Source of the DNA: Bacteriovoracaceae bacterium | Lineage (GTDB): Bacteria > Bdellovibrionota > Bacteriovoracia > Bacteriovoracales > Bacteriovoracaceae | Length of the DNA: 61,552 nucleotides | Reading direction: 5' to 3' | Assembly: GCA_023701435.1 (NCBI GenBank) | Contig: JAMPXB010000022.1 | Location: 1 to 61,552 of the forward strand | In this document: positions 1 through 8,305 of the stretch, piece by piece | How the letters are laid out: each line of letters begins with the position of its first letter | Numbering within the stretch: the stretch's first letter is position 1 | Notes under the pieces: generated by a model | Seen by the model: the letters and a program-made list of their open reading frames with translations, nothing else | What the model was told of the DNA's origin: nothing | Database searches by the model: none | Position numbers and translations under genes: made by a program

Positions 1-39
1 GGTTTTAAGTTCTTCTTGGCTCATTTGAATCTTTCCCAT
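1..39 (-). CDS. Transposase N-terminus (partial, runs off left edge)
   Basis: Only the first 13 codons lie in the window, reading MGKIQMSQEELKT on the minus strand. An alternative start at position 24 gives MSQEELKT and has a purine-rich stretch upstream. Beginning with MSQ-E-E-L resembles ISNCY/IS1202-type transposases, but 13 residues are too few to be sure. The call depends mainly on the double terminal repeat at 92-142 immediately upstream, which matches, inverted, the repeat at the right edge of the window. Confidence 0.45.
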   Translation of the reverse strand, partial: MGKIQMSQEELKT

Positions 40-91
40 CGCTAATAGTTCCTAATCTAAGTGTATAGAATTAGGGTACACAACTATTATT

Positions 92-142
92 GATGGGTCA
101 TAATCGCTCAGAAATTAGATGAGGTCATAATCGACTAGAAAC
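92..142. repeat. IS terminal inverted repeat, left copy
   Basis: Two imperfect direct copies of a 20-bp unit lie at 96-115 and 123-142, 27 bp apart, each containing GGTCATAATCG on the plus strand. Read outward from the window (minus strand) the order and sequence match the pair at 61409-61453, core CGATTATGACC, so the two are inverted ends of the same element type. Multiple short repeats at the termini are typical of IS21-like and IS1202-like elements. The outer IS boundary is probably near 142-143. Confidence 0.7.
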
Positions 143-207
143 TATACAGTATAGGAAATTCTACAAGGTCTGTGTTGCGAATCGAAGTAATCTTTCATAA
201 TGCCACT

Positions 208-1944
208 ATGAAAAAAACAACTATTGCCCTCACCCTAAGTACTTTTATTACTCTTTCACAAGCTGCTCAGGCACTGGAGCTGATTGTCGTAAATAATTAC
301 GATGCGGCCTCATCTGAAGCAATATGGAAGGAAACTAAAACGGATCAGGTTCCGCAAGCTCTTCTTTCCAATGAAAACGTGGCCCGTCCCACTTCACCTT
401 ACAGTGCACTTTTCCCTAAAGCATTCATGCAGGAATCTTTGTTTGCAGTTTGCTTTCAGGATTGTAATCAGGAAGATGGCTTCAGACTTCAAGATGGCGA
501 AATACACGGCCGTGACCTCGCTAAGTGGGATGTGGTTGAACAATCCAATGTTTATTTTTGGTTAAATAGCTATTTTAATTTTCTGGAATCAAAGCTTAAT
601 TATCGCCCAAGTAAGTTTCTTAAAGTTATGACGAACAGGGAACTTCGGGATGAAACGGCCGGTAAAATCATGAAGAACAATGCATTCTTCAATCCCGGCG
701 ATGTTTCATTAAGCTTTCTTCCTGCCAGTAAGAACCTCCTTTTTAAACTCATGGGCGGAAAAATCAATCGAAGTGGTTTTGACCCTTCAGTTATTGTTCA
801 TGAAGCTTCTCACTATTTATTTCACCATCTCTTTCCAAATTCTGTTAACAGTGAAATTGGTGGATTGAATGAAGGCTTTGCTGATTACATGGCCAATATC
901 TTTTTAAATAACCCCAAAGTCGGACTGGTCATGCTTCATGGTAAAGTTCTGAGAAATTCATCAACTGAAGTTGATGCCTCTGGAAGACTTAAAACATACG
1001 CTCCGAATATGGAAGTCCATGATCTTGGAGAAAGAATATCTCTGGCTTTATGGAAAACCCGCCAACTGGCAAATGACAAACATGAACTTGATCGCTTAGT
1101 CCTGGACGCTATCATTGATATGCGAGCAAACCCTTATAGCAGTATCCATGATTTTAAACAAAAAATGCTGGAACGTATTCCAACAGTTGTTGAAAGCAGA
1201 CATCTGTCGGGGGTTAAGACCATCTGGGAGACAATTTTCTCAGGTTCAACCAACAGAATTCAAAACACCAACTTTTTAGAGTCTGGTGATAAAGCAAAAA
1301 CCATCATTGGATTTAAAACTAAGCAAGAAATCCCTGAAGAGCTTGCCCGTCAGTACGGCATCAAGGCCGTAGAAGAATCAAATTATGTCATCCTCCATCA
1401 GGAACAAGTGGCGGCAAATCAACAGGCTTCTCTGGTAGGGACAGAAAGCAATTCTGTATTGAAGTCTTATTGGATCGTTCATGATACATCTCGAAATAAT
1501 ATCATGGGCATCTATAATGAAAATAAGGAACTCATCTCAGATGAACAAGAACTGGCCAAGGTAAAGGGTCTGGCCGACAACGTTAGAAATCTTGATGCTT
1601 CAGTAAAAGAATTTTCCGAAAAGTTAAAAGCCTTCACAGAGCTTTCTAAAGGCAAGGGCGACTTCAGTATCGCTTACAAGGTTAAAGGAACTGAAACTTT
1701 CGAATACAATGCAAGAATAAACGGCAACATCCTGGCCGGACAAAAAATTGAAGTAAAAATCAAAAGAAAGGCCATAGTCGGAAGGATTTTAGGATTACCA
1801 GAAATAACCGGGATTACACTTTATACTGCCCCGGTTAAGTTGGCCGGTGTTCCTGAAATTAACGGTCAAAGTGTTATTGGATATAAATTAATAATGAAAA
1901 CAGGAACTGCTGTAGAAGTTATTCTCGATAAAATCGCTCTTTAA
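208..1944 (+). CDS. Secreted gluzincin-type metalloprotease
   Basis: A 578-residue protein starting at the ATG at 208. The longer reading frame from 172 (GTG) would put twelve residues ahead of a clean signal peptide (residues 1-23, ending AQA). Residues 198-202 are HEASH, the HExxH zinc site. E222 within GGLNEGFADY is the expected third zinc ligand 20 residues later, the gluzincin arrangement. The remaining 340 residues show no recognised domain and may be a substrate-binding or propeptide region. It is probably exported to the periplasm or beyond, where it would cleave proteins; in a predator prey proteins are natural substrates (inference). It is monocistronic and ends in a strong terminator. 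Confidence 0.75.
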   Translation: MKKTTIALTLSTFITLSQAAQALELIVVNNYDAASSEAIWKETKTDQVPQALLSNENVARPTSPYSALFPKAFMQESLFAVCFQDCNQEDGFRLQDGEIHGRDLAKWDVVEQSNVYFWLNSYFNFLESKLNYRPSKFLKVMTNRELRDETAGKIMKNNAFFNPGDVSLSFLPASKNLLFKLMGGKINRSGFDPSVIVHEASHYLFHHLFPNSVNSEIGGLNEGFADYMANIFLNNPKVGLVMLHGKVLRNSSTEVDASGRLKTYAPNMEVHDLGERISLALWKTRQLANDKHELDRLVLDAIIDMRANPYSSIHDFKQKMLERIPTVVESRHLSGVKTIWETIFSGSTNRIQNTNFLESGDKAKTIIGFKTKQEIPEELARQYGIKAVEESNYVILHQEQVAANQQASLVGTESNSVLKSYWIVHDTSRNNIMGIYNENKELISDEQELAKVKGLADNVRNLDASVKEFSEKLKAFTELSKGKGDFSIAYKVKGTETFEYNARINGNILAGQKIEVKIKRKAIVGRILGLPEITGITLYTAPVKLAGVPEINGQSVIGYKLIMKTGTAVEVILDKIAL

Positions 1945-1955
1945 ATTTAATTCCT

Positions 1956-2003
1956 AACCGCTTTAAAAAATATTTAAATACTTTTTAAAGCGGTTATTTT
2001 ATT
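1956..2003 (+). terminator. Rho-independent terminator
   Basis: Fourteen-base-pair perfect stem (1956-1969 with 1982-1995, arm AACCGCTTTAAAAA) followed by ATTTTATT. It lies 12 nt after the stop of the metalloprotease gene. Confidence 0.8.
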
Positions 2004-2145
2004 CCTTCTCCATTATTGCCACTCACGCAGTCTATCTTCCCGACAAGCATCATCTAAAGTTCAAGCCACTTAGAACTGGCCCTGAACTTGCTTTTTATTG
2101 CTCCGTCGTTTTGTGCTTTTGCACAGCTATAAACAAGGAGTCCTT

Positions 2146-3093
2146 ATGAAAAAGAAAATTAAACTTGAAAAAATCACACCTCTCATTCTTGGGACATGCC
2201 TGCTTGCCTTAGTCGCATGTGGTGCTGATGACGATGATGATGGCGGGGGAACGGTAGCGACGCCCCCTTCGCAGGAAGAACAACAACCAGGATCATTTAG
2301 GGCCATCCTTTCTCCCGTAAACGCCAATGTCTCCGGACTAATAAGCGGGAATGGAGATTTCAAACTTGAGGGTGATACCTTTGAGGCAAGAGTCGCTATA
2401 ACTAATGCCCCAGAGGGAACTCATGCCCAGCATATCCACATTGGGACTGCCTGCCCTGAGCCTTCAGCAGATACCAATACAGATGGTTTTATTGATGCCG
2501 TAGAAGCCGAAGCCGCTGCCGGCAAGATCCTCATTCCTCTGGACAGTGACTTGCGATCACAATCAGCAGGTGGACAATTTCCAAGTGGTGCTAGTTACAA
2601 TTATTTCCAGTCAACTTCCTATCTTGCGATGGTTGCCGACTTAAAAATCCCTGACGACAATGCTTCTGATTCAATCACTAAACTTGGAACCAACGAGGAG
2701 TTAATCCTGGAAGGAAAAGTTGTGGTCATTCATGGAGTGCCTTCTTCTGTCACCTTGCCTGAGACTGTAGCGGGGCTTGATGGAGGTGATCCTCATGAAA
2801 GTTTACCGATTGCCTGCGGAGTTATCACGAGAGTCCAAACGGAGGAGACAGGAACCACCACCGGTACAACTACTGGAACCACCACTGGTGATACAGGTGC
2901 GACTTCTACCGGAACAACAACTGGTGATACAGGTGCAACCTCTACCGGAACAACTACCGGAGACACAGGTGCAACCTCTACTACCGGAACAACCGGTGAT
3001 ACAACTACCAGTGACACTACAGGCACTGGAGATACAACAGGTTCAACGACCGGTGGAGAAACCGGAACGACAACGGGGTTTTCTGGGATATAA
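2146..3093 (+). CDS. Lipoprotein with EF-hand-type loop and Gly/Thr-rich repeat tail
   Basis: The ATG at 2146 has AAGGAG five bases upstream. A type II signal peptide ends in LVAC with lipidated C25, followed by an acidic run DDDDD. Residues 93-98 (HAQHIH) resemble the metal-binding HxxHxH of CHRD/Cu-SOD-like folds. Residues 109-120, DTNTDGFIDAVE, form a complete 12-residue EF-hand calcium loop. From about residue 235 the protein is a simple repeat of the type TGTTTGDTGATS, ending FSGI. A clear paralogue sits at 32072-33178 with the same loop, the same LPETV segment and a similar tail, but without the histidines. Function is unknown; it is probably a surface-exposed outer-membrane lipoprotein. 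Confidence 0.75.
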   Translation: MKKKIKLEKITPLILGTCLLALVACGADDDDDGGGTVATPPSQEEQQPGSFRAILSPVNANVSGLISGNGDFKLEGDTFEARVAITNAPEGTHAQHIHIGTACPEPSADTNTDGFIDAVEAEAAAGKILIPLDSDLRSQSAGGQFPSGASYNYFQSTSYLAMVADLKIPDDNASDSITKLGTNEELILEGKVVVIHGVPSSVTLPETVAGLDGGDPHESLPIACGVITRVQTEETGTTTGTTTGTTTGDTGATSTGTTTGDTGATSTGTTTGDTGATSTTGTTGDTTTSDTTGTGDTTGSTTGGETGTTTGFSGI

Positions 3094-3099
3094 GAAGTT

Positions 3100-3127
3100 A
3101 GAGGGGCGGCCTGGCCGCCTCTCTTTA
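3100..3127. terminator. Bidirectional stem-loop between convergent genes
   Basis: Ten-pair GC-rich stem (3100-3109 with 3115-3124, one G-U pair) followed by a short T run. It sits between the EF-hand lipoprotein and the acyl-CoA dehydrogenase gene, whose stop codon overlaps it, so it probably serves both strands. Confidence 0.6.
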
Positions 3128-4783
3128 TGTTCCCAAAATGGTTAGATTCTCTTTTTGATGTTCCTCACTCCCTACTAATTCTTCCACGAGTCCTCTTTTT
3201 AAAAAATGCTTTAAAACAAGATAACTTCTGGAATCTTTCTCATGCTCCAAACTCCACTGTGCCTGTTCCATTAAAAGGCTGGCGGCGAGGATTTTTGAGA
3301 GGGAAAGTGCGAGACTTCTGGCAACTGTATTGAGTTCTTCTTCCTGAATTATCTGAGTAAAAGCGGAAACAACTGTCGCGGAAGCTTCGGAAATCACTTT
3401 TTTCATCTCCAGAAGATCTTCGTTATGAATGTTGGCCATCCTTCTGGTTATATCTTTTACAAAATACTCCCCCGCCTTCTCTTTTTTAATCGCTCTCAGA
3501 GCATCAAGAGATAATACATTGGTAGTGCCTTCCCAAATGGCCAGCACCTGGGCATTTCTTAACAGCTGTGGAAGTCCTGTATCTTCAATATAACCGGCCC
3601 CACCAAAGGACTCTATGACTTCAGAGGCAATCGCCACACCTTCTTTGGCAGTATAAAGCTTAACTAATGGTATAAGGAGCCGCAGGAGTCCCGACTCTAC
3701 GGTATCGGCCTTACCAGTCTCTTCTTTTCCGAGTAAAAGCGCGGCATGAAAGGTAATAAGAAAAGAGGCTTCGAAGCGTACCTGTAAATCAGCGAGGGTT
3801 TGAGCATGAAGACCATGTTTTAAAAGTGGCCTTCCAAAAGCAACACGCTTTTTAGAATAATCTAGCGAAAGCGCGATTCCTCTTTGCATATATCCAACAG
3901 CACAACAGGCATTGTAGAGGCGGGTAATGTTAAACAGATTAGCAATCGTCTTAACACCCTTGCCTCTCTCTCCGACCAAGGTTGCCGGTACTCCGTTCAA
4001 ATTAAGTTCTGCTGTCGGTAGGGCCTTAGTTCCCATTTTATCTTTAAGTCGGTTAATTTTGATATTTTGGAGTTCCCCTTGAGCATCTCTGAGCTCAAGG
4101 TAAAAAAGACTCAACTTCTCATCTCCCTCAATCCTCGCCAGGGTCATTGCCATTTGAGAGGTCGTCGCTGAAGTAAACCATTTATCACCATAGAGCTTAA
4201 AATGATCCCCTTCGACTTTGGCAATCGTAGATGTGCCGCTGACGTCAGACCCCCCCGTGCGTTCTGTCATCCACTGTCCGGATGTCCAAAAAGTTTTGGG
4301 ATCTCTTGAGGTTAAAAAAAGATAGGCCTTCTTTTTCATCTCTTCTGTTCCAAAAAGTTCCAGCACTCTGGCAGCTCCATCGGTCATGGCCAGCGGACAA
4401 GAATAAATGGCAGATGAAGGATGATAGAGGTAGAGCTTGGCGAACTGATAGACTCGAGAGAATTCATCCAGTTTTCGTTCATAACCCGTGGCCACAATGC
4501 CTTCTTCCGCTGCAATTTCATGCAAACGGTTCCAGGCCTCTGAGACTTTAATTTGATCGACTCTTTTTCCCCAGGGATCAAAGGGAACATGGATCGGTGG
4601 AGTGCTTTCTGCCAATTGGGACAAGGGTTCCATCTCACTTAAAACACGTTCCCCAAAACGGCTCAGATCTTTGTTGGCCAATTCATAAAATGGATGAGGG
4701 AGCGTCCTCCTTAGGTAAGATTTCAATAACTTATCATTATGATAAGGATGGCCTAATTGGGGTGGCGTCTGAAAGAACTCCAT
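3125..4783 (-). CDS. Acyl-CoA dehydrogenase (AidB/ACAD-like)
   Basis: A 552-residue flavoprotein of the acyl-CoA dehydrogenase superfamily. Features are the FAD-binding segment WMTERTGGSDVSGT, the central SATTSQMAMTLARIEG region and the C-terminal GGAGYIEDTGLPQLLRNAQV followed by IWEGTTNVLSLD, which is the AidB-type signature. It is longer than ordinary chain-length dehydrogenases (about 380), as expected for the AidB-like branch with extra C-terminal helices. It may oxidise acyl-CoA esters or act like AidB in alkylation response; sequence alone does not decide. I chose the ATG at 4783, which has GTGAGG just upstream, over the one at 4807. It appears to be monocistronic. Confidence 0.85.
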   Translation of the reverse strand: MEFFQTPPQLGHPYHNDKLLKSYLRRTLPHPFYELANKDLSRFGERVLSEMEPLSQLAESTPPIHVPFDPWGKRVDQIKVSEAWNRLHEIAAEEGIVATGYERKLDEFSRVYQFAKLYLYHPSSAIYSCPLAMTDGAARVLELFGTEEMKKKAYLFLTSRDPKTFWTSGQWMTERTGGSDVSGTSTIAKVEGDHFKLYGDKWFTSATTSQMAMTLARIEGDEKLSLFYLELRDAQGELQNIKINRLKDKMGTKALPTAELNLNGVPATLVGERGKGVKTIANLFNITRLYNACCAVGYMQRGIALSLDYSKKRVAFGRPLLKHGLHAQTLADLQVRFEASFLITFHAALLLGKEETGKADTVESGLLRLLIPLVKLYTAKEGVAIASEVIESFGGAGYIEDTGLPQLLRNAQVLAIWEGTTNVLSLDALRAIKKEKAGEYFVKDITRRMANIHNEDLLEMKKVISEASATVVSAFTQIIQEEELNTVARSLALSLSKILAASLLMEQAQWSLEHEKDSRSYLVLKHFLKRGLVEELVGSEEHQKENLTILGT

Positions 4784-4909
4784 AAATACCTCACAGTTAC
4801 CATCCATTATCAGCTCTTTTGGAGGATGAATTCAATAATTTAGTTATTCTGGACTATCTGCCTTAAGAAAACTTGAGAAAGTACCGAAAGATATTCGAGG
4901 ATAAAATCA

Positions 4910-7792
4910 ATGAAACCCATGCATTATCTATTAATTCTTTCGCTAACCTATTCTTCTCAGACATTTTCCGCGGAGTGGATTGATAAAATGGTAGGAAATG
5001 AAGTTGATGTAATTTGTCTGCGCATTGAAAAATCAACCTCTTCAGATTCTAGCGATAGTTGTAATAGCATCTTTCCAAGCTCAAATCCCAACCGCGCGAA
5101 GTTGGTGAATGCCTGTTCTGTCCTTCTGATCAATAAGGCCTTAGATGAAAAGTTCGACAAAGAGGAATGTAAAACTCAAATGAAACTTATCGGCAAAATC
5201 CGTGTCGATGAGGAAGCCAATTTGGCTAGTGAAATTGTCCCGACTGGATCTGCCTCACCCTTTATGGATAATCACGTGCCTGTGCTGTTATCTCCGGCCA
5301 TGGTTAAATGTAATGAATCAAATTTTGAAGACTATACGTGCAACACCAATGAAGTAGTAGATGTCAGTGTCATTAATAAGATTTCTGAGATGCTCCCTAC
5401 TGCACAGACTTCCAAAATGGTTCCCCTCTCTCCTGAATACACTATCGAAGAATGTAACTGTCTGGAAAAAAACCTGGAAACCAATTATAAATTCCTGGGA
5501 AAAAGTAAGAACCAAATCGACAGAGAGCTTGCAGCAGAAAAAAAGAAAATTAATGATCTGATTTTTGAAACGGTGAGTAAGAAATTCATCAATGACTATG
5601 CCGCCAATCTTGAAGATACTAACTATTATTTAACAAATAATGTGAGTGCATTGGATAAAGATCCTAAAAAGGCCATGCTCCTCCAATGTAATAATGCTGA
5701 GGATTTTCGAAAAAGTGTCAACAGCGCTTGTGGCACAAATGGTGTCGATCCAAAAGTAATAGACCAGCGAATTGAAAATTTATTGGGAGTCCATGGCGAT
5801 TATATAGATGACCATACTCTTCAAGGAAAATTTAAAAAGTTAACAAACGACGTCCTGACTTCAAAAGCAGGTTCCGGTAAAACACGATATGATTATGATA
5901 TTGCCCGATCAGGAATAGTTTCAACTATTCCACAGGTAAAATTAATTGATGAGTTAACCTCTTATCTCTTTGAGGACCCGGAATTAACAGCAATGCTTGA
6001 AAAAGAAATTGCTGATGGTGAAAAACCAGGAAAGGCCATCAGTATATTATTGAAAGACAAGAAGATGCCTGCGATTCAAAAACTAGTAAAAAAAATTACT
6101 GATGACAACTTAGGATTCAATGCTAACAACAAAGCCTTTTTTAATAATTTAAAAATTGCTGCTCAATCAAATATTGAGGAACATCTAAGCGAGATGGTGG
6201 AGGACGCCTATAAAGTGGCCACTGCTTATTATCCTGGATATAAGGCCATTTTCAGAGATACCGAGCTATTCAACAAACTGAGAGGAACAGATAAAAACAA
6301 TAGGTCCTTAATGAGTGCTCTGGAGAAGAACCCAGCAATTCTGGGCAACCATTATTCCAAGAGATGTGAAAAACTAAAAGAGACTTTTGCACAAACCGTT
6401 TGTACCAAAGATGATGATTACCTAAGAAAGACCTCTCCAAAGCAGCTAAATAAATATTTATCTACGACATCAAAAATGATTAATTCAGAGCTCAAAGATT
6501 CTCTTCTGTGTCATGCCGCCAGAGGAAGTAAAGATGAGCATATTTTTTCAGGACTCAACTTCGAAAATCAAAATAATGCTAATATTTCAGATTACCATAT
6601 CCGTAAATCTAACAACCCCGAAAATAGACAAAGCGGATTTGATAAATATATCAGTTCATTAAATAAGAGTGATAGTACCCTCGCCAACTATCTTGAGCGA
6701 GCACGAAATATCGGCGAAAGAAAGAGAAACTCAGCTCCTGAAATTGCTTCCTTAGTGGCCAAAAAGGAGACAATGAATGCTCCACACCCCGCCATGACAG
6801 AAAAGGCCACAATCTCTTCCAAGGCCTCTAAAGTCGAAAATCACTCAGACAACGTGCCGGTGATCGGCCACTCGCCTCTTAATTCCTATATGGCCCCGGC
6901 CCCAGCCCCTGTATCGGCTTCATCAAAAGCAGTATCATCTAGGGCATCCACCAAAACTTCTAAATCTTTATTGAGAGAGTTCCTGGTAGATGAAAATAAC
7001 AAAGAACAAGTTGATAAACTTCTTTCACGCACGAGTGATGAAGACCTGGAAAAGCTTGTCAGGCTGAAGCAGGAAATTGCCAATGATCAAACAAGGCTTA
7101 ATGAACTCCTGAAGGAAACTGAAAGGGTTAAATTAAGCAACATGGAAAAGAATCTTAAAAGTCTTGAAAGCGAAATCAGGGCCAATCCAAAATCTGCCGA
7201 AACTGAAGCTCAAAGAGAGTTACAGAGAGAAGCTCCAACCTTCTTCCAAGGAGGAGCTCAATCAGGAGCAATGGTTTCATCAAATAATAAAGAAAATGGT
7301 TCAGATAATTCCTATCATTCAGAGTCTTCATCATTTGGCAGGGCCTCCACCTCTGAGGGCCGGTCTGCTTCCAATGCCGCCAGATCTCCAGCTTCACGGT
7401 CAGACTCAGGAGCACAGTCCAAAGATTCCTCTCGCGGTGCCATTATTATTGAATCAAATATGGTAAGATCCAGTGAACGTGAGGTAGCACAAGAAGATCT
7501 GAGCAAGGAAGTCATCTCTTATGTCAATCAGGCAGAGCTCGATATTCAAACTTTAAAGAGCCTGAAAGAAAAAGGCCTCGTGCTTAAATTTAAAGTTCTA
7601 AAAGACGGTATTGAGGTTCAAAAAGAAATGAAGGTTGATTACTCAACCCTTACAGCCGAGGCCAAGAAAATCCTGGATAATAAAATTGCAATCCAAGAGA
7701 AAGGCCAGGAGTATGAACGGTTAAAACGTACCCATTCGTTTGCAGCCTTAAAATTAATTCTGGGACTAAAGGCCAAAGAGCAGATAAATTAA
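4910..7792 (+). CDS. Large secreted protein of unknown function
   Basis: A 960-residue protein with a signal peptide (about residues 1-20, ending FSA). The first 560 residues carry many cysteines (for example EECNCLE and CNSIF), suggesting a disulfide-bonded extracytoplasmic domain. Residues about 620-720 are Ser/Ala/Pro-rich and low in complexity. Residues about 690-760 are a charged coiled-coil (EEDLEKLVRLKQEIAND and following). A second Ser-rich linker and a final helical segment end at KEQIN. I recognise no family. The layout resembles surface or periplasmic structural proteins rather than an enzyme. No partner gene is adjacent on the same strand apart from the Fur-family gene 55 bases downstream. 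Confidence 0.7.
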   Translation: MKPMHYLLILSLTYSSQTFSAEWIDKMVGNEVDVICLRIEKSTSSDSSDSCNSIFPSSNPNRAKLVNACSVLLINKALDEKFDKEECKTQMKLIGKIRVDEEANLASEIVPTGSASPFMDNHVPVLLSPAMVKCNESNFEDYTCNTNEVVDVSVINKISEMLPTAQTSKMVPLSPEYTIEECNCLEKNLETNYKFLGKSKNQIDRELAAEKKKINDLIFETVSKKFINDYAANLEDTNYYLTNNVSALDKDPKKAMLLQCNNAEDFRKSVNSACGTNGVDPKVIDQRIENLLGVHGDYIDDHTLQGKFKKLTNDVLTSKAGSGKTRYDYDIARSGIVSTIPQVKLIDELTSYLFEDPELTAMLEKEIADGEKPGKAISILLKDKKMPAIQKLVKKITDDNLGFNANNKAFFNNLKIAAQSNIEEHLSEMVEDAYKVATAYYPGYKAIFRDTELFNKLRGTDKNNRSLMSALEKNPAILGNHYSKRCEKLKETFAQTVCTKDDDYLRKTSPKQLNKYLSTTSKMINSELKDSLLCHAARGSKDEHIFSGLNFENQNNANISDYHIRKSNNPENRQSGFDKYISSLNKSDSTLANYLERARNIGERKRNSAPEIASLVAKKETMNAPHPAMTEKATISSKASKVENHSDNVPVIGHSPLNSYMAPAPAPVSASSKAVSSRASTKTSKSLLREFLVDENNKEQVDKLLSRTSDEDLEKLVRLKQEIANDQTRLNELLKETERVKLSNMEKNLKSLESEIRANPKSAETEAQRELQREAPTFFQGGAQSGAMVSSNNKENGSDNSYHSESSSFGRASTSEGRSASNAARSPASRSDSGAQSKDSSRGAIIIESNMVRSSEREVAQEDLSKEVISYVNQAELDIQTLKSLKEKGLVLKFKVLKDGIEVQKEMKVDYSTLTAEAKKILDNKIAIQEKGQEYERLKRTHSFAALKLILGLKAKEQIN

Positions 7793-7847
7793 GAAATTTA
7801 TTTTCATGGCTATCCCCTCAAATTAAATTTCATGTTAGCATGGCCGT

Positions 7848-8303
7848 ATGGATAAAAAGTGTTGTCACTCTCCCTTATCGGAAACGGCCGCCAAGGACAT
7901 CTTAACTGAAAACGGCTTGAATCGTACTAAAGGTAAGATCAAAATTCTTCAGGAGATTTCTAAGTCTCACAGACCTCTGTCTGTGCAGGAAATCCACGCC
8001 AAGATGAAAGAAAGTTGTGACCTTTCTACAATTTTCAGGACAATCACTCAATTTAAAGAAAAAAGCCTGATCCAGGAAGTAAATCTTGATGAGGGCTTTT
8101 TTCGCTATGAAATGAATCATTCCACAGAAGACCATCAAAAACCACATCACCACCATCATGTTAGGTGCCGAGTTTGCGGCGACATTAAAAACATTGAACA
8201 CTGTGACCTGGGACCATTTGAAAAAGCGATCAGTAAACTGGGTTTCAAAGAAATGGAGCATCGCCTGGAATTCTCAGGCATATGCTCCAAATGTTCTAAA
8301 TAA
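7848..8303 (+). CDS. Fur-family metalloregulator, probably Zur
   Basis: A 151-residue Fur-family repressor. An N-terminal winged helix (about 15-85, with SVQEIHAKM and DLSTIFRTITQFKEKSLIQ) is followed by the metal and dimerisation domain with HHHHH, CRVCG and a final CSKC. The two CxxC pairs are the structural zinc site and the His cluster supplies the regulatory site. The next gene, converging after a 2-bp gap, encodes a ZnuD-like zinc receptor whose leader holds a Fur-type palindrome, which argues for zinc rather than iron sensing. The cysteine-rich start MDKKCCH is unusual. Confidence 0.8.
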   Translation: MDKKCCHSPLSETAAKDILTENGLNRTKGKIKILQEISKSHRPLSVQEIHAKMKESCDLSTIFRTITQFKEKSLIQEVNLDEGFFRYEMNHSTEDHQKPHHHHHVRCRVCGDIKNIEHCDLGPFEKAISKLGFKEMEHRLEFSGICSKCSK

Positions 8304-8305
8304 AA

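Noticed and set aside
2793..3026. Val/Pro-rich open frame on the minus strand
   Set aside because: It is the antisense of the Gly/Thr repeat tail of the lipoprotein; the repeat alone keeps the frame open and there is no ribosome site.
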